Shown here: in pieces, positions 16,156-25,495 of the stretch
How positions within the stretch are numbered: position 1 is the stretch's first letter
How the letters are laid out: each line of letters opens with the position of its first letter
Assembly: GCA_029260475.1 (NCBI GenBank)
Contig: JAJDDE010000095.1
Span: 1 to 56,313 of the forward strand
From: Phycisphaerales bacterium
GTDB taxonomy: Bacteria > Planctomycetota > Phycisphaerae > Phycisphaerales > UBA1924
Length of the DNA: 56,313 nucleotides
Direction: 5' to 3'
Notes under the pieces: model-generated
Told to the model about the DNA's origin: nothing
Seen by the model: the letters and a program-made list of their open reading frames with translations, nothing else
The model's database searches: none
Position numbers and translations under genes: made by a program

Positions 16156-17562
16156 TCAGGGATGATCGGGCACGAACGACGTCGGCACGGTTGCCCGGGC
16201 GTCCGTCCCGCTGATCCCCGCCGCTCGCTCCGCCTCCTCCGCGGCGCGTGAGCCCCGTTCCTGACGCACGCCCGCGAGCATCGCGGCCCCCACGACGAAG
16301 AAGCACGCCAGCGCGATGAGCGAGGCGACGTTGCCCGCGACATCGCGCACGAGCCCGAAGATGAGCGGGCCCGTCGCGCCGGCCAGCTTGTACGCGAAGC
16401 CCCAGAGCGCGAAGAACTCGCCGCTGCGATGGATGGGCGTGAAGAGCCCAACACAGGCGCGCGTCGCGGTGCCGATGCCGCCGATGCCCAGACCTACACC
16501 GTTGCCGATAAGCCACACAGGCCACTCCGGGAAGAGGCTCGGGTTGGGTGAGACTGCACGCAGGTGCGCCACCGCGGTCAAGCCGACGGTCGTCAGCACC
16601 CACACCGCGAGGTACGCGAGGATGGTGTTGACGTGCCCGATGCGGTCCTGCACCGCGCCTGCGACGACCGCCCCGATGCCCGCGGTGATCGTCAACTGGA
16701 GCACGTAGACCACCAGCTTCGAGTTCGTGAACCCGAAATCGTCCGCGACGATGATCCCCGCGAAGAAGACGATGGTCTGCACGCCGAACGCGTAGACGAG
16801 AAACGCGAGCAGCAGCGTCCGCAGATCCTTGAACCCCCACGCGCTCCGCAGCGCCTTGCGCGTGGTGCGCAGCGCATCGACCACGGGGTTCACCCCCGCC
16901 TCGCGCGAGACGGGCTCGGCGCGCTCGGGGAGGAAGATCGCCGTGGGCAGGGCCATCACCGCGAACCAGACCGCCGCGAAGACGAAGAGCGGGCGCCACG
17001 AGGACGTTTCACCCAGCCCGAACCCCAGCATGGCCAGGGCTGTGATGATGAGCAGCACCAGTGCGCCCGCGTACCCCATCGTCCACCCGATCGCGCTCAC
17101 GCGACCGATCGTGGACCGCGTAGAAACCTCGGGCAGGAAGGACGCGAGCAGGTTCTCGCCGATGTTGAAGGCGAAGTTGGCGGGGACGTAGACAAGTGCT
17201 GCGATCGCGAGGGCCGCGCCGACGCCGACGTGCTGCGCGGGCGGGAGCAGCGCGAGGGCCGCGGTGCAAATGACGCAGAGCACCGCCGACGAGAGCATCG
17301 CCAGCTTCTTGCGCGCCCGGGCGTCCGCCCACACGCCCACGATGGGCCCCGTGATCACCACGAGCATCATCGAGACCGAGACGAGCAGCGACCACATCGT
17401 GTTCGCGTAGCCCTCGCCCTCGAACAGAAACGACTTGAAGAAGACGGAAAACAGCAGCGTGTTGATCAGCAGCGTGAACGACTGGTTCGCGAGGTCGAAC
17501 ATGCCCCACGACCACACCTCACGCGGGTTCGGGAGCGACCGAAAGGGTGGGGGCCACTTCAC
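16156..17562 (-). CDS. MFS transporter, UMF1/Atg22-like
   Basis: A 468-residue inner-membrane protein with about twelve hydrophobic segments. The N-terminus WSWGMFDLANQSFTLLINT is the hallmark of the UMF1 family (prokaryotic relatives of yeast Atg22). The GPIVGVWADARARKK loop between helices 2 and 3 is the MFS signature. Substrate is unknown for most members. It starts 6 bases after the metallo-beta-lactamase-fold gene, so the two form an operon. The ATG at 17562 is the family start. Confidence 0.8.
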   Translation of the reverse strand: MKWPPPFRSLPNPREVWSWGMFDLANQSFTLLINTLLFSVFFKSFLFEGEGYANTMWSLLVSVSMMLVVITGPIVGVWADARARKKLAMLSSAVLCVICTAALALLPPAQHVGVGAALAIAALVYVPANFAFNIGENLLASFLPEVSTRSTIGRVSAIGWTMGYAGALVLLIITALAMLGFGLGETSSWRPLFVFAAVWFAVMALPTAIFLPERAEPVSREAGVNPVVDALRTTRKALRSAWGFKDLRTLLLAFLVYAFGVQTIVFFAGIIVADDFGFTNSKLVVYVLQLTITAGIGAVVAGAVQDRIGHVNTILAYLAVWVLTTVGLTAVAHLRAVSPNPSLFPEWPVWLIGNGVGLGIGGIGTATRACVGLFTPIHRSGEFFALWGFAYKLAGATGPLIFGLVRDVAGNVASLIALACFFVVGAAMLAGVRQERGSRAAEEAERAAGISGTDARATVPTSFVPDHP

Positions 17563-17568
17563 GCGGGG

Positions 17569-18231
17569 CTACTCGGGTCGCACATGAGGGTTGGTGAGCT
17601 TCTCGTGCCCGATGACGGTGGGGGGGCCGTGCCCGGGCAGCACAAGCGTGTGGTCCGGCAGGTTGTAGAGCGACTGTTGGATCGAAGCGAAGAGCTGGTG
17701 CCCATCGGAGGTTGGGAAGTCGTAGCGGCCGATGGAGCCGTGAAAGAGCGTGTCGCCCGCGAAGCAGGCGTCCTCGCGATCGCCGTACAGACTCACACTG
17801 CCCGGCGAGTGCCCCGGCGTGTGGATCACGCGCCAGGTCTCTCCGGCGAGCTCGAGCGTGTCCCCGTCCTTCAGCTCCCGCTCGGCGGGGGCAAAGGTGA
17901 GCGACATCCCGAAGTTGTTCGAGAGGTTCAGGTCCGCGTCGTCCAGCCAGTGTGCCTCGGCCTCGTGGATGAGCGTGGGCACGCCGGGGAACGCGGCGCG
18001 GAGGTCGTCGAGGCCCCCGATGTGGTCGGCGTGGGCGTGCGTCAGGATGATGAGCTCGGGCTTCAGCCCCTGGGCGCGGACGTAATCGATCAGCACGTCG
18101 GGGACGAAGCCGGCGTCGATGATCCAGCAGGCGTCAGAATCGCCGGTGGCCCGCAAGACGTAGCAGTTGGTCTGGAAGGGGCCCAGGGGGAATCGGATGA
18201 TGCGTTCGGGGGGGTTGATCTCAAGTGGCAT
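17569..18231 (-). CDS. MBL-fold metallohydrolase (glyoxalase II-like)
   Basis: A 220-residue metallo-beta-lactamase-fold enzyme. Metal ligands are visible in order: THAHADHIGG (HxHxDH), the HTPGHSPGSVSLYG histidine, the FAGDTLF aspartate and the LPGHGPPT histidine. GRYDFPTSDG after GSIGR is the pattern of the small glyoxalase II-like hydrolases (YcbL type), which hydrolyse S-lactoylglutathione or similar thioesters. Short length compared with classical GloB (about 250) fits YcbL. Divergent from the cupin gene with 49 bases between starts. Confidence 0.85.
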   Translation of the reverse strand: MPLEINPPERIIRFPLGPFQTNCYVLRATGDSDACWIIDAGFVPDVLIDYVRAQGLKPELIILTHAHADHIGGLDDLRAAFPGVPTLIHEAEAHWLDDADLNLSNNFGMSLTFAPAERELKDGDTLELAGETWRVIHTPGHSPGSVSLYGDREDACFAGDTLFHGSIGRYDFPTSDGHQLFASIQQSLYNLPDHTLVLPGHGPPTVIGHEKLTNPHVRPE

Positions 18232-18280
18232 GGCGAGGATGGTACCGTTTCGAGTACGCACCCCGCCCGAGGAACCCGCG

Positions 18281-18649
18281 ATGGCACTGATCCGAAACAT
18301 CGACGACGTCGAGATGTCCCCCGTCCAGATGGAGGGCGTCCAAGGGGCGAGCATGGCGATGATGGTCGGGCGTGCCGACGGCGCCCCACACTTCGCGATG
18401 CGCAGCTTCCGCGTCGAGGCGGGCGGGCACACGCCCAAGCACAGCCACGACTACGAGCACGAGGTCTACATCGTGGAGGGCACCGGCGAGATCCTCCTGG
18501 ACGGCCAGTACCGCCCCATTCGCCACGGCGACACGATCTATGTGCCGGCCGACGAGGAACACCAGTTCAAGGCGGGGACCGACGGGCTCCGGTTCCTCTG
18601 CTTCGTTCCCGTCGAGCGGAACTGCGGCGGGGACACCCCCGGCAGTTAG
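18281..18649 (+). CDS. cupin domain protein
   Basis: A 122-residue single-domain cupin. Motif 1 is GGHTPKHSHDYEHEVYIVEG (two His and a Glu ligand) and motif 2 is the later HGDTIYVPADEEHQF, giving a complete 3-His/1-Glu metal site. Such small cupins act as isomerases, dioxygenases or sensors; none can be chosen here. Its 3' end overlaps the convergent gene at 18646 by 4 bases. Confidence 0.82.
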   Translation: MALIRNIDDVEMSPVQMEGVQGASMAMMVGRADGAPHFAMRSFRVEAGGHTPKHSHDYEHEVYIVEGTGEILLDGQYRPIRHGDTIYVPADEEHQFKAGTDGLRFLCFVPVERNCGGDTPGS

Positions 18650-20373
18650 GCGAGCCGGCGCAGGCCGCGCCCTGCGTGAAGCATCACCACTGCGAGGAGA
18701 ACGCTGAAGAGCGCCGCGGAGGTGTAGGCCCATGCAGCCACGAGCGAGACGACGATCAGAGGCGAGAGGTACGCGAGGTAATACGAGCCCTCCGCGACCC
18801 CGAACGACACGAGCAGGAGCCCCGCGCAAACCAGCCCGACGATCCGCTGGTGACGGGCGGCGAGCGGGCCGCGGAATCGCGTGGTGAGCCGTGTCAAAAA
18901 AAGTGTGGTGTGTAAGACCATCCAGGTCCCACTCGCCAGGCTCAACAGCAGGACAGCGAGGTGTAATTCGTAGAACACACTCAGAACCCAGAGAGGCAGA
19001 ATCGAACTAAAGAAGCGCTGTTCGAGTGCGATCACCACGGACGATGAGAGCAGCGCGACGAGCGCCGACAAGCGCAACCATGTTGCTGAGCGCCGCATAC
19101 CCGGGCCCTCCGTCTCGCGACTGCTGATACGCCGCGCACCGAGGAACGCTAGGAACAGGGCGATGACGAGCATGATGTACGACACTTTATGGATCGCATC
19201 GATCGCTTCAAACCCGATGGTCAGCAGCGTGCCGTTGGACAGTTGTAAGAAGTACCATTCCACGAATCCAAACCCAGTGCACGCCAACGCGCACACCAAG
19301 AGTGCAAGGAACAGCTGCCGGTGGCCGCGGATGACCTTCGCGCGCCACCGAGGGTCCGTGTCGGAAAACCCCGGGCCACCGCTCGCCCACAGGTGTTCCG
19401 TGCCGCATTCGGGACAGGGCAAACCGTCGGGGAGCCTGCGGTTATCGAAGCCGCAGGTGAGACATAGCGATAAGCCTTCAGTGGTCGGCATATAGGCACT
19501 ATAACGCGGCGGCCTGTCCACTCGTACCACCGCTCGGAGCCTGCGTGAAAGGCGGAGCATCAGCGTGCTCAGCCACACACCGCTCAACAGGACCAGCAGC
19601 ACCACCACGCCGAACGCCAGCATGAAGGGCCGATCGTTCGGGTCCGACCAGCGGAACGTCTTGAACTGCCCCGGGATGCTGCAAATCGCACCGAGCCCCG
19701 CAAGCAGCGCGAGCGTGCGCGCGCTCTGCAGGAGGCGTGCGCCGAGCTTCGCATCGGGCACCCGCACCGCGACGCGGGCGAGGTACGCGGCACCCGTCAC
19801 CGCGAGCACGAGGGCCGCGGAGCCCAGGGCGATGAGCAGGCCGTCGAGGACCATCAGCGGCAGCCTCTTGCTCGGCCCTCCGAGCGGGACAACGAGCGCA
19901 ATCCCGCCCATCACTCCGCCGATCACCACGATGACGCCCAGCAGCCAGCGGAACGTCACCCGCTGCGGCAGCGCCTCGGCGTCAGACCTCTCGCGCGTCG
20001 TCACCAGCACCCCACCCGATACGAGCAGCGTGAACCCGAGCACGAGGCAAGGCCCGATCGTGAAGACCGCGATCGTGCTCAGCGAGCGCCAGTTCACGAA
20101 CGCCTGCGCGACCAACATGAGGACGTACACGCCCAAGAGGAGCGTGCCGGCCGACCACAGGGCGCAGGCCCACGCGAGCTGCCGCTGCCCGTTGGCGAGC
20201 CGGCGCACCCACCCCGGGTCGCAGCGGTCGAGCGTCGGCCCCTGGTAACTCTTGCGGATCCGTGTGCCGCACTCGGGGCAGCGCTCGTGCAGGGGAATGC
20301 CGACGACGTCGTACCCACACGCGATGCAAGGGCACGGGAAATCCACGACGGGTATGGGTGCGTGTGCGTTCAT
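18646..20373 (-). CDS. multi-pass membrane protein with two zinc ribbons
   Basis: A 575-residue protein made of two similar halves. Each starts with a four-Cys zinc ribbon (CIACGYDVVGIP ... CPECG and CLTCGFDNRRLP ... CPECG) followed by the same W-x(A/R)-x-V-x(6)GQ-x-L pattern and four to six hydrophobic helices. The halves look like an internal duplication. The CGYD...CPECG ribbon is a feature I know from many uncharacterised planctomycete membrane proteins. I start at the ATG at 20373; a GTG 21 bases upstream (20394) is also in frame. It follows a paralogue at 20420 on the same strand. Confidence 0.7.
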   Translation of the reverse strand: MNAHAPIPVVDFPCPCIACGYDVVGIPLHERCPECGTRIRKSYQGPTLDRCDPGWVRRLANGQRQLAWACALWSAGTLLLGVYVLMLVAQAFVNWRSLSTIAVFTIGPCLVLGFTLLVSGGVLVTTRERSDAEALPQRVTFRWLLGVIVVIGGVMGGIALVVPLGGPSKRLPLMVLDGLLIALGSAALVLAVTGAAYLARVAVRVPDAKLGARLLQSARTLALLAGLGAICSIPGQFKTFRWSDPNDRPFMLAFGVVVLLVLLSGVWLSTLMLRLSRRLRAVVRVDRPPRYSAYMPTTEGLSLCLTCGFDNRRLPDGLPCPECGTEHLWASGGPGFSDTDPRWRAKVIRGHRQLFLALLVCALACTGFGFVEWYFLQLSNGTLLTIGFEAIDAIHKVSYIMLVIALFLAFLGARRISSRETEGPGMRRSATWLRLSALVALLSSSVVIALEQRFFSSILPLWVLSVFYELHLAVLLLSLASGTWMVLHTTLFLTRLTTRFRGPLAARHQRIVGLVCAGLLLVSFGVAEGSYYLAYLSPLIVVSLVAAWAYTSAALFSVLLAVVMLHAGRGLRRLA

Positions 20374-20419
20374 ACGACGGGAGTCGATACGCACCTGTGA
20401 CCGGGCACGGTTGCGAGAT

Positions 20420-21265
20420 TCAGTGCCGCGGGCCGGGGGCGTCCAACCGCGAGCGCTTCAGGGCGTTGATCTGGATGCCCATCAAGACGAGCACCAGCAC
20501 AAGCGCGGCGATCGGACCGAGGCCACACGCCAGGAGGCCGACCGTCGCGAGCAGCGGGACGAGCCATACGCACGTATCCGCGAGCTCGAGGCCCGCCCGG
20601 CCCTGGAGCCGGCGCGAAACGAACCGGAGGTAGAGCGCCTGCATCGAGATGAGGAGCGCACTGATCAACAACCCGATCGCGCCCAAAATCAGATCGTCTG
20701 GCCGAATATAATTCCAAATCGAGAAGGCCTGCCCTGGCTGCGGGGGTGGTATGGCTTGCGGCGGGTTCACGATCAGCCGTACGGTCGCAGCGATCGCGAG
20801 CACGAGGCTCACGAACATCGTGAACCGGACACCGTTGCGCGCACGCGGTGCGTTGTACTCCGGCGCGATCGACGGGATGGGCTTCGTGATCCTCCACCAC
20901 GCTGCGAGGAGGAGCACGTTGACCGTCACGCTAAAGATTGACAGCCAGAGCGTGTACGAGTTGACGAACTGCTGATTGGGCTGCCCGCTGGCGGCGCCGC
21001 TGAGCGCCGTGAGCACCCCAAAGACTGCCCCCAAAGCGAAGCCGAGCCCGAGCTGAGCAATCGTCAGCCAGAACACGAAACGGAGACCGCCGAGCAGCGA
21101 CCGAGTGGTCTCGGGGTCCAGGGGTCGATCGATCGGCCCGCCGCACTCCGGGCAGGCAGCGCCTATTTGGAGACCCTGAAGGCTGTATCCGCAGAAGAAA
21201 CAGCTCACCCCTGCCATGTCCGGCTCATCGCCGCGCGAGGGCATCGGTGTTTGAAACTCGTTCAT
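20420..21265 (-). CDS. membrane protein with one N-terminal zinc ribbon
   Basis: A 281-residue protein with one zinc ribbon (CFFCGYSLQGLQIGAACPECG, residues about 20-40) followed by five or six hydrophobic segments. It is a single-unit relative of the double protein encoded 46 bases downstream, so the pair probably arose by duplication and may be co-transcribed. Longer upstream reading is possible but MNEFQTPMPS gives the best start. No function known. Confidence 0.7.
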   Translation of the reverse strand: MNEFQTPMPSRGDEPDMAGVSCFFCGYSLQGLQIGAACPECGGPIDRPLDPETTRSLLGGLRFVFWLTIAQLGLGFALGAVFGVLTALSGAASGQPNQQFVNSYTLWLSIFSVTVNVLLLAAWWRITKPIPSIAPEYNAPRARNGVRFTMFVSLVLAIAATVRLIVNPPQAIPPPQPGQAFSIWNYIRPDDLILGAIGLLISALLISMQALYLRFVSRRLQGRAGLELADTCVWLVPLLATVGLLACGLGPIAALVLVLVLMGIQINALKRSRLDAPGPRH

Positions 21266-21528
21266 GGCTCCCGAGTGTAACCCATGCAGGCACCACCGAA
21301 CTCCGACCCGAGCGGCAGAGTACTGGAGCGCGAGCCAGATTCCGAGCGCGTTCAGAGACCGATGCATGACGAGAGCCCCGAGGGCTACAACAGCATCGCG
21401 ATCACCGCGAACAGTCCCGCCCCGGAAGGCGAATGCACAACACCGTCAAGACCACCGACCCGCAGCTACAACCGGGAGGCAAGACCCCGTGGCCTCACGG
21501 GCGGTTGACAGGTAGAATGGGAACCACT
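21266..21528. other. intergenic region upstream of tRNA-Gly
   Basis: A 74-codon plus-strand frame (21284-21508) exists but its product is low-complexity and polar with no ribosome-binding site, so I leave it uncalled. The end of the region holds a TTGACA at 21505-21510 and a TAGAAT at 21513-21518 just before the tRNA. Confidence 0.4.
21513..21518 (+). promoter_or_regulatory. possible -10 element of tRNA-Gly
   Basis: TAGAAT ends 10 bases before the tRNA 5' end, a normal distance for a stable-RNA promoter. The -35 region is not clear: the nearby TTGACA is far too close to serve as its partner. Confidence 0.3.
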
Positions 21529-21600
21529 GCGGGTGTAGTTCAGTGGTAGAACGTCAGCTTCCCAAGCTGAATGTCGTCGGTTCGATCCCGATCACCCGCT
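21529..21600 (+). tRNA. tRNA-Gly (anticodon CCC)
   Basis: A 72-base cloverleaf. The acceptor stem GCGGGTG pairs with CACCCGC (21593-21599), the anticodon stem TCAGC/GCTGA encloses TTCCCAA giving anticodon CCC, and the T arm GTCGG/CCGAT encloses TTCGATC. The 3' CCA is not encoded. The D loop has AGTGGTAGA. It marks the left border of the accessory region; tRNA genes are common integration targets. Confidence 0.93.
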
Positions 21601-21651
21601 TTCAGAAGTCTAGGCACAGCAGTCGGTTGCAAGAATTTTAAGAGGTGGCGA

Positions 21652-21712
21652 ACTACATCTTGCGAGGTAGAAATCGCCCTATGTAGTGCAGGTTCGCCCC
21701 AAATGTAGTGCA
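21652..21712 (+). repeat. left copy of 61-bp direct repeat bounding the metal cassette
   Basis: The repeat is built from ACTACATC, a 22-base variable spacer, then TGTAGTGCA, a 12-base spacer and AATGTAGTGCA. The partner at 42805-42865 matches at 47 of 61 positions, 29 of the last 31. The first element is an inverted copy of the other two. This arrangement (inverted plus direct binding-site-like motifs) resembles a recombinase site or transposon end. It begins 52 bases after the tRNA. Confidence 0.75.
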
Positions 21713-21721
21713 AGCCCCAGT

Positions 21722-21760
21722 GAGACACCGGCGGCCAGACCACTGGCCGCGCCGTGTCTC
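21722..21760 (-). terminator. strong hairpin after the P-type ATPase gene
   Basis: Outer arms GAGACAC (21722-21728) and GTGTCTC (21754-21760), and inner arms GGCCAG and CTGGCC around ACCA, form a nearly continuous 17-base stem. It lies 36 bases beyond the stop codon of the last gene of the cassette, so it probably ends the long minus-strand transcript, although no U-run follows. Confidence 0.5.
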
Positions 21761-21796
21761 CCCCCGCGAACCGACAGCTTACCGAGGCCAGTCTTG

Positions 21797-24163
21797 TCAG
21801 CGCCGAGCGGTCACGAATCGTAATCGGAGTGCATTTCCGATCACAGACACCGAGCTGAAGCTCATCGCGGCGGCGGCGATCATTGGGCTGAGTAGGACGC
21901 CGAAGAAGGGGTAGAGCACTCCGGCGGCGATCGGGACGCCGGCGGTGTTGTACGCGAACGCGAAGAAGAGATTCTGACGGATGTTCCGCATGGTTGCACG
22001 GCTCAACTCGCGGGCACGGACGAGCCCGTTGAGGTCACCGCCGACGAGCGTGATGGCGGCGCTCTCGATGGCGACGCCCGCGCCAGTCCCCATCGCGACT
22101 CCGATGTCGGCTTGGGCGAGTGCCGGGGCGTCGTTGACGCCGTCCCCGGCCATGGCGACTTGATGGCCCGCTTGTTGGAGCTTGCGGATGACCTCCGCCT
22201 TCTGCTCGGGAAGGACATCGGCTTCAACTCGGTCGATACCGAGTTGTTCCGCGATCGCCTCGGCGGTTGTCCTGTTGTCGCCGGTCAGCATGAGTACGGC
22301 GAGGCCGTTGCGGTGGAGCTCGTCGATGGCTCTCTTGGTGGTCTCCTTGATTGGGTCGGCGACGGCGAGCAGGGCCGCGAGTTGCCCATCGATCGCTGCG
22401 AACATCGCGGTGCCGCCTTTACGGCGCTGCTCGTCAGCCTGGTCGGCCAATACCGCCACATCGACGCCCTCATTCTGCATGAGTGCGGGCGAACCGATGG
22501 CGACGCGCGCACCGTCAACAGTGGCGACGATGCCCTTACCGGTCACACTGTCGAAGGTGGTCGCGTCGAACCGTTGGTCGGTACGGTCTTCGAGTCCGAC
22601 GACGATGGCCTCCGCGAGCGGATGCTCCGAGCCTCGCTCTGCTGCCGCCATGAGCGCGAGGACGCGCTGCTCATCGAATTCGCTCTGCACCTCGACGACA
22701 ACCAGCTTGGGCTTGCCCTCCGTGAGTGTTCCGGTCTTGTCGACGACGATCATGGTGATCTTCTCGAAGGTCTCAAGCGCCGCGGCGTTCTTGATCAGCA
22801 CGCCCTGCTTGGCTCCCTGACCTGCCGCAACCATGATCGACATAGGTGTGGCGAGCCCAAGGGCACACGGGCAGGCGATGATGAGCACGGACACCGCGGC
22901 GATCAACGCATAGCTGAACGCGGGTGTGGGGCCGACGAGCAGCCAGACCACGAATGCAATCACGGCGACCGCGACAACGACCGGGACGAACCACGCCGCG
23001 ACCGAATCGGCGAGCCGCTGAATCGGCGCGCGAGACCGCTGGGCATCGGCGACCATCTGAACGATCTGAGCCAGCGTCGTTTCGGAGCCCGTACGGCTGA
23101 CGGCCATGATGAACGAGCCCGTCTTGTTGACGGTGCCGCCGGTCACTCCGTCACCCGTCGACTTCTCAACCGGAACGGGCTCGCCCGTGAGCATCGATTC
23201 GTCGACCGTGCTTCGTCCTTCGGTGACCTCACCATCGATCGGGATCTTGTCGCCCGGGCGCACCCGGACCTTGTCCCCGGCTCGGAGCTGGTCGACGGCG
23301 ACCTCTTCATCCGATCCATCGCCAGTGATCCGACGGGCTGTTGGCGGGGTGAGTTCAAGAAGCTCGCGGATGGCTCCGCCGGTCTGCCGGCGTGCTCGCA
23401 GCTCCATGACTTGGCCGAGCAGGACCAAGGTCACAATCACGGCCGCGGCCTCGAAGTAGACGCCCACGCGCCCAGCATCATCGCGGAGTGAGTCCGGAAA
23501 AAGCCCCGGAGCGATAGTGGCAACGACACTGAAGACGTACGCGATCGAGACGCCGATGGAGATGAGCGTCCACATGTTCGGACTGAGGGATCGAACAGAG
23601 CGGATGCCGCGCACGAAGAACGGCCATGCGCACCAGAGCACAACCGGCGTCGCCAAGACGAGTTCTGTCCATTGGCTCGTCGCGGGCCCGATCCATCGGT
23701 GGAATGGGTGTCCGAAGAGCATGTTACCCATGACATAGATCAGCAGCGGTGCGGTGAACACCGTGCCGATCCAGAACCGCCTAGTCATGTCGCGGAGCTC
23801 TGTGTCGTCCTGCTCTGCTGTGGCGTCTACGGGTTCGAGCGCCATGCCGCACTTCGGGCAATCGCCGGGGCCGACCTGGCGGACCTCGGGGTGCATCGGG
23901 CAGGTGTAGATCGCGTCCGGTCGCCCCGCGTCTGCTCTGTCATCGCCAGTGCGGCTTGAACAGCACGAATGCGGGGTCTCGGGCGCTTCGGCATCATCCG
24001 ACTGAGTGCCCGTGAACCTCGCAGGGTCGTCGCGGAACTTGGCCGCGCAGCGCGTGCTGCAGAACAGATACTCGTGCCCTTCATGGGTGACTGCGTCCGC
24101 TTCCTTTCCGGGGACAACCTGCATGCCGCAGACTGGGTCGGTGGGGATGGCTTCATTCGTCAT
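21797..24163 (-). CDS. copA: copper-type P1B ATPase with YHS and heavy-metal-binding N-terminus
   Basis: A 788-residue cation pump that would export Cu(I)/Ag(I) (or a similar metal) from the cytoplasm. The N-terminus has a YHS domain (DPVCGM at 9-14, [10 protein letters not shown] near 34-43) then a heavy-metal-binding domain (YTCPMHPEV ... DCPKCGM, residues 86-107), and no classical GMxCxxC domain. Core motifs are LTGEP (325-329), the channel CPC (431-433), phosphorylation-site DKTGT (475-479) and [20 protein letters not shown]. Eight membrane segments are expected. It is the last gene of the cassette and overlaps the APC permease gene by 11 bases. Metal identity is inferred from CPC plus context. 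Confidence 0.9.
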   Translation of the reverse strand: MTNEAIPTDPVCGMQVVPGKEADAVTHEGHEYLFCSTRCAAKFRDDPARFTGTQSDDAEAPETPHSCCSSRTGDDRADAGRPDAIYTCPMHPEVRQVGPGDCPKCGMALEPVDATAEQDDTELRDMTRRFWIGTVFTAPLLIYVMGNMLFGHPFHRWIGPATSQWTELVLATPVVLWCAWPFFVRGIRSVRSLSPNMWTLISIGVSIAYVFSVVATIAPGLFPDSLRDDAGRVGVYFEAAAVIVTLVLLGQVMELRARRQTGGAIRELLELTPPTARRITGDGSDEEVAVDQLRAGDKVRVRPGDKIPIDGEVTEGRSTVDESMLTGEPVPVEKSTGDGVTGGTVNKTGSFIMAVSRTGSETTLAQIVQMVADAQRSRAPIQRLADSVAAWFVPVVVAVAVIAFVVWLLVGPTPAFSYALIAAVSVLIIACPCALGLATPMSIMVAAGQGAKQGVLIKNAAALETFEKITMIVVDKTGTLTEGKPKLVVVEVQSEFDEQRVLALMAAAERGSEHPLAEAIVVGLEDRTDQRFDATTFDSVTGKGIVATVDGARVAIGSPALMQNEGVDVAVLADQADEQRRKGGTAMFAAIDGQLAALLAVADPIKETTKRAIDELHRNGLAVLMLTGDNRTTAEAIAEQLGIDRVEADVLPEQKAEVIRKLQQAGHQVAMAGDGVNDAPALAQADIGVAMGTGAGVAIESAAITLVGGDLNGLVRARELSRATMRNIRQNLFFAFAYNTAGVPIAAGVLYPFFGVLLSPMIAAAAMSFSSVSVIGNALRLRFVTARR

Positions 24164-25493
24164 GCGTGTTCTCCTGCCGGCGGATAAACCACCACTCGGC
24201 CCCGAATATGATCGCCATGCCCACGACGGACACGATGAGGACGAGAGGGTCGGTCGTTGCCTTCATGTAGAAGAAGGCACCAAGCACCACCGCATCGAGC
24301 ACGAGTGCGGTGAGGACGATCGTCGCCTTGGCTCCGATGCCTTTGCGGAGGTGTCGGTACACGCCCCAGTGGATCGTCATGTCCATCACGATGTAGAAGA
24401 TCGCTCCGAGTGATGCGATGCGGCTGAGATCAAAGAAGATCGTCAACGCCATCGCGATCACAGCGGTGTAGACGAGCGTGTGCTTCTGGATTCGCCCGGG
24501 CATGCCGAAGTGGCGGTGCGGGACGAGGTCCAAATCTGTGAGCATGGCCAGCATCCGCGAGACTGCGAACATGCTCGCGATCACGCCCGAGATCGTGGCG
24601 ACGATCGCGAGAGCGATGGTGAGCCACTCTCCCCACTGGCCGACCGCGGGCTTCGCGGCTTCGGCGAGCGATGAATCGCGTGCGGCGATGATCTCGTCCA
24701 CGCTCAGGTTGCCAGCGACGGCGAGCGTGACCATCAGGTAGAGCCCGGTACAAATCACAAGGCTGACGATGATCGAACGCCCGACATTCTTCATGGGCTC
24801 CTTGATCTCGTCGCCGCTGTTCGTGATGGTCGTGAATCCCTTGTAGGCCAGAATCGAAATGGCAACCGCGGCGAGGAATCCGCCGACGCCGCCGCGGGCC
24901 TGCGAAGCCGAGCCGTCGCCGACGAGGTTGTCGAATGAGAGCCCGGACACCCAGAGCCCGATGCCCGCGAACACGGCGATGCCGCCGATCTTGATGATCG
25001 CAGTGATCTTGCTCAGGCCTCCGATTAGCTGATTGCCGAGCAGGTTGACGATGAAGGCCACGGCGATCAATCCGACACCCTGGGTCGGCACGAGCCATGT
25101 GTCGGATCCCTCGCCGAAGATCCGCATGGTGTATGTACCGAAGGTACGAGCAACCAGACTCTCGTTGATGACCATCGAGAAGTACATCAGCAGCGAACAT
25201 CCAGCGGTCACCACGCCCGGGCCGTACGCCTTCTTGAGGATCATCGCGATGCCACCCGCGGACGGGTACTCGTTGCAGACCTTGATGTACGAGTACGCGC
25301 TGAACGCGACGACGAGAGCTGCGGCGATGAAGGCGACGGGGAAGAGACCGCCTGCGAGTTCGGCGACTTGGCCGGTGAGAGCGAAGATGCCCGCGCCGAT
25401 CATGACGCCGGTGCCCATCGCGATCGATCCGGTGAGCGTCAGACTTCCCTTTTCGTAGTCGTCTCCGTGCTTGTGATCCTCGTGCTTGGTCAT
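24153..25493 (-). CDS. APC family permease
   Basis: A 446-residue integral membrane protein with about twelve hydrophobic segments. [16 protein letters not shown] is the first-helix signature of amino acid-polyamine-organocation carriers, and [19 protein letters not shown] is the conserved segment after helix 6. The N-terminus [16 protein letters not shown] is His/Asp-rich and could bind metal. It is sandwiched between the TRASH-repeat gene (2-base gap after its stop) and copA (overlap). An APC carrier inside a copper operon is uncommon; import of a metal ligand such as a thiol or histidine, or metal transport itself, are possibilities I cannot separate. ATG at 25493 follows GGAG. Confidence 0.85.
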   Translation of the reverse strand: MTKHEDHKHGDDYEKGSLTLTGSIAMGTGVMIGAGIFALTGQVAELAGGLFPVAFIAAALVVAFSAYSYIKVCNEYPSAGGIAMILKKAYGPGVVTAGCSLLMYFSMVINESLVARTFGTYTMRIFGEGSDTWLVPTQGVGLIAVAFIVNLLGNQLIGGLSKITAIIKIGGIAVFAGIGLWVSGLSFDNLVGDGSASQARGGVGGFLAAVAISILAYKGFTTITNSGDEIKEPMKNVGRSIIVSLVICTGLYLMVTLAVAGNLSVDEIIAARDSSLAEAAKPAVGQWGEWLTIALAIVATISGVIASMFAVSRMLAMLTDLDLVPHRHFGMPGRIQKHTLVYTAVIAMALTIFFDLSRIASLGAIFYIVMDMTIHWGVYRHLRKGIGAKATIVLTALVLDAVVLGAFFYMKATTDPLVLIVSVVGMAIIFGAEWWFIRRQENTHDE

Positions 25494-25495
25494 GT

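Noticed and set aside
16564-18915. 783-codon open frame on the plus strand
   Set aside because: Opposite the UMF1 transporter and MBL hydrolase; product is charged low-complexity sequence.
21284-21508. possible 74-codon gene before the tRNA
   Set aside because: No ribosome-binding site, polar low-complexity product, overlaps the tRNA promoter area.
21652-21712. integron attC site
   Set aside because: The motifs do not contain the GTTRRRY core and no integron integrase or cassette array is present.
22112-23491. 459-codon frame opposite the P-type ATPase
   Set aside because: Antisense of well-conserved ATPase motifs.
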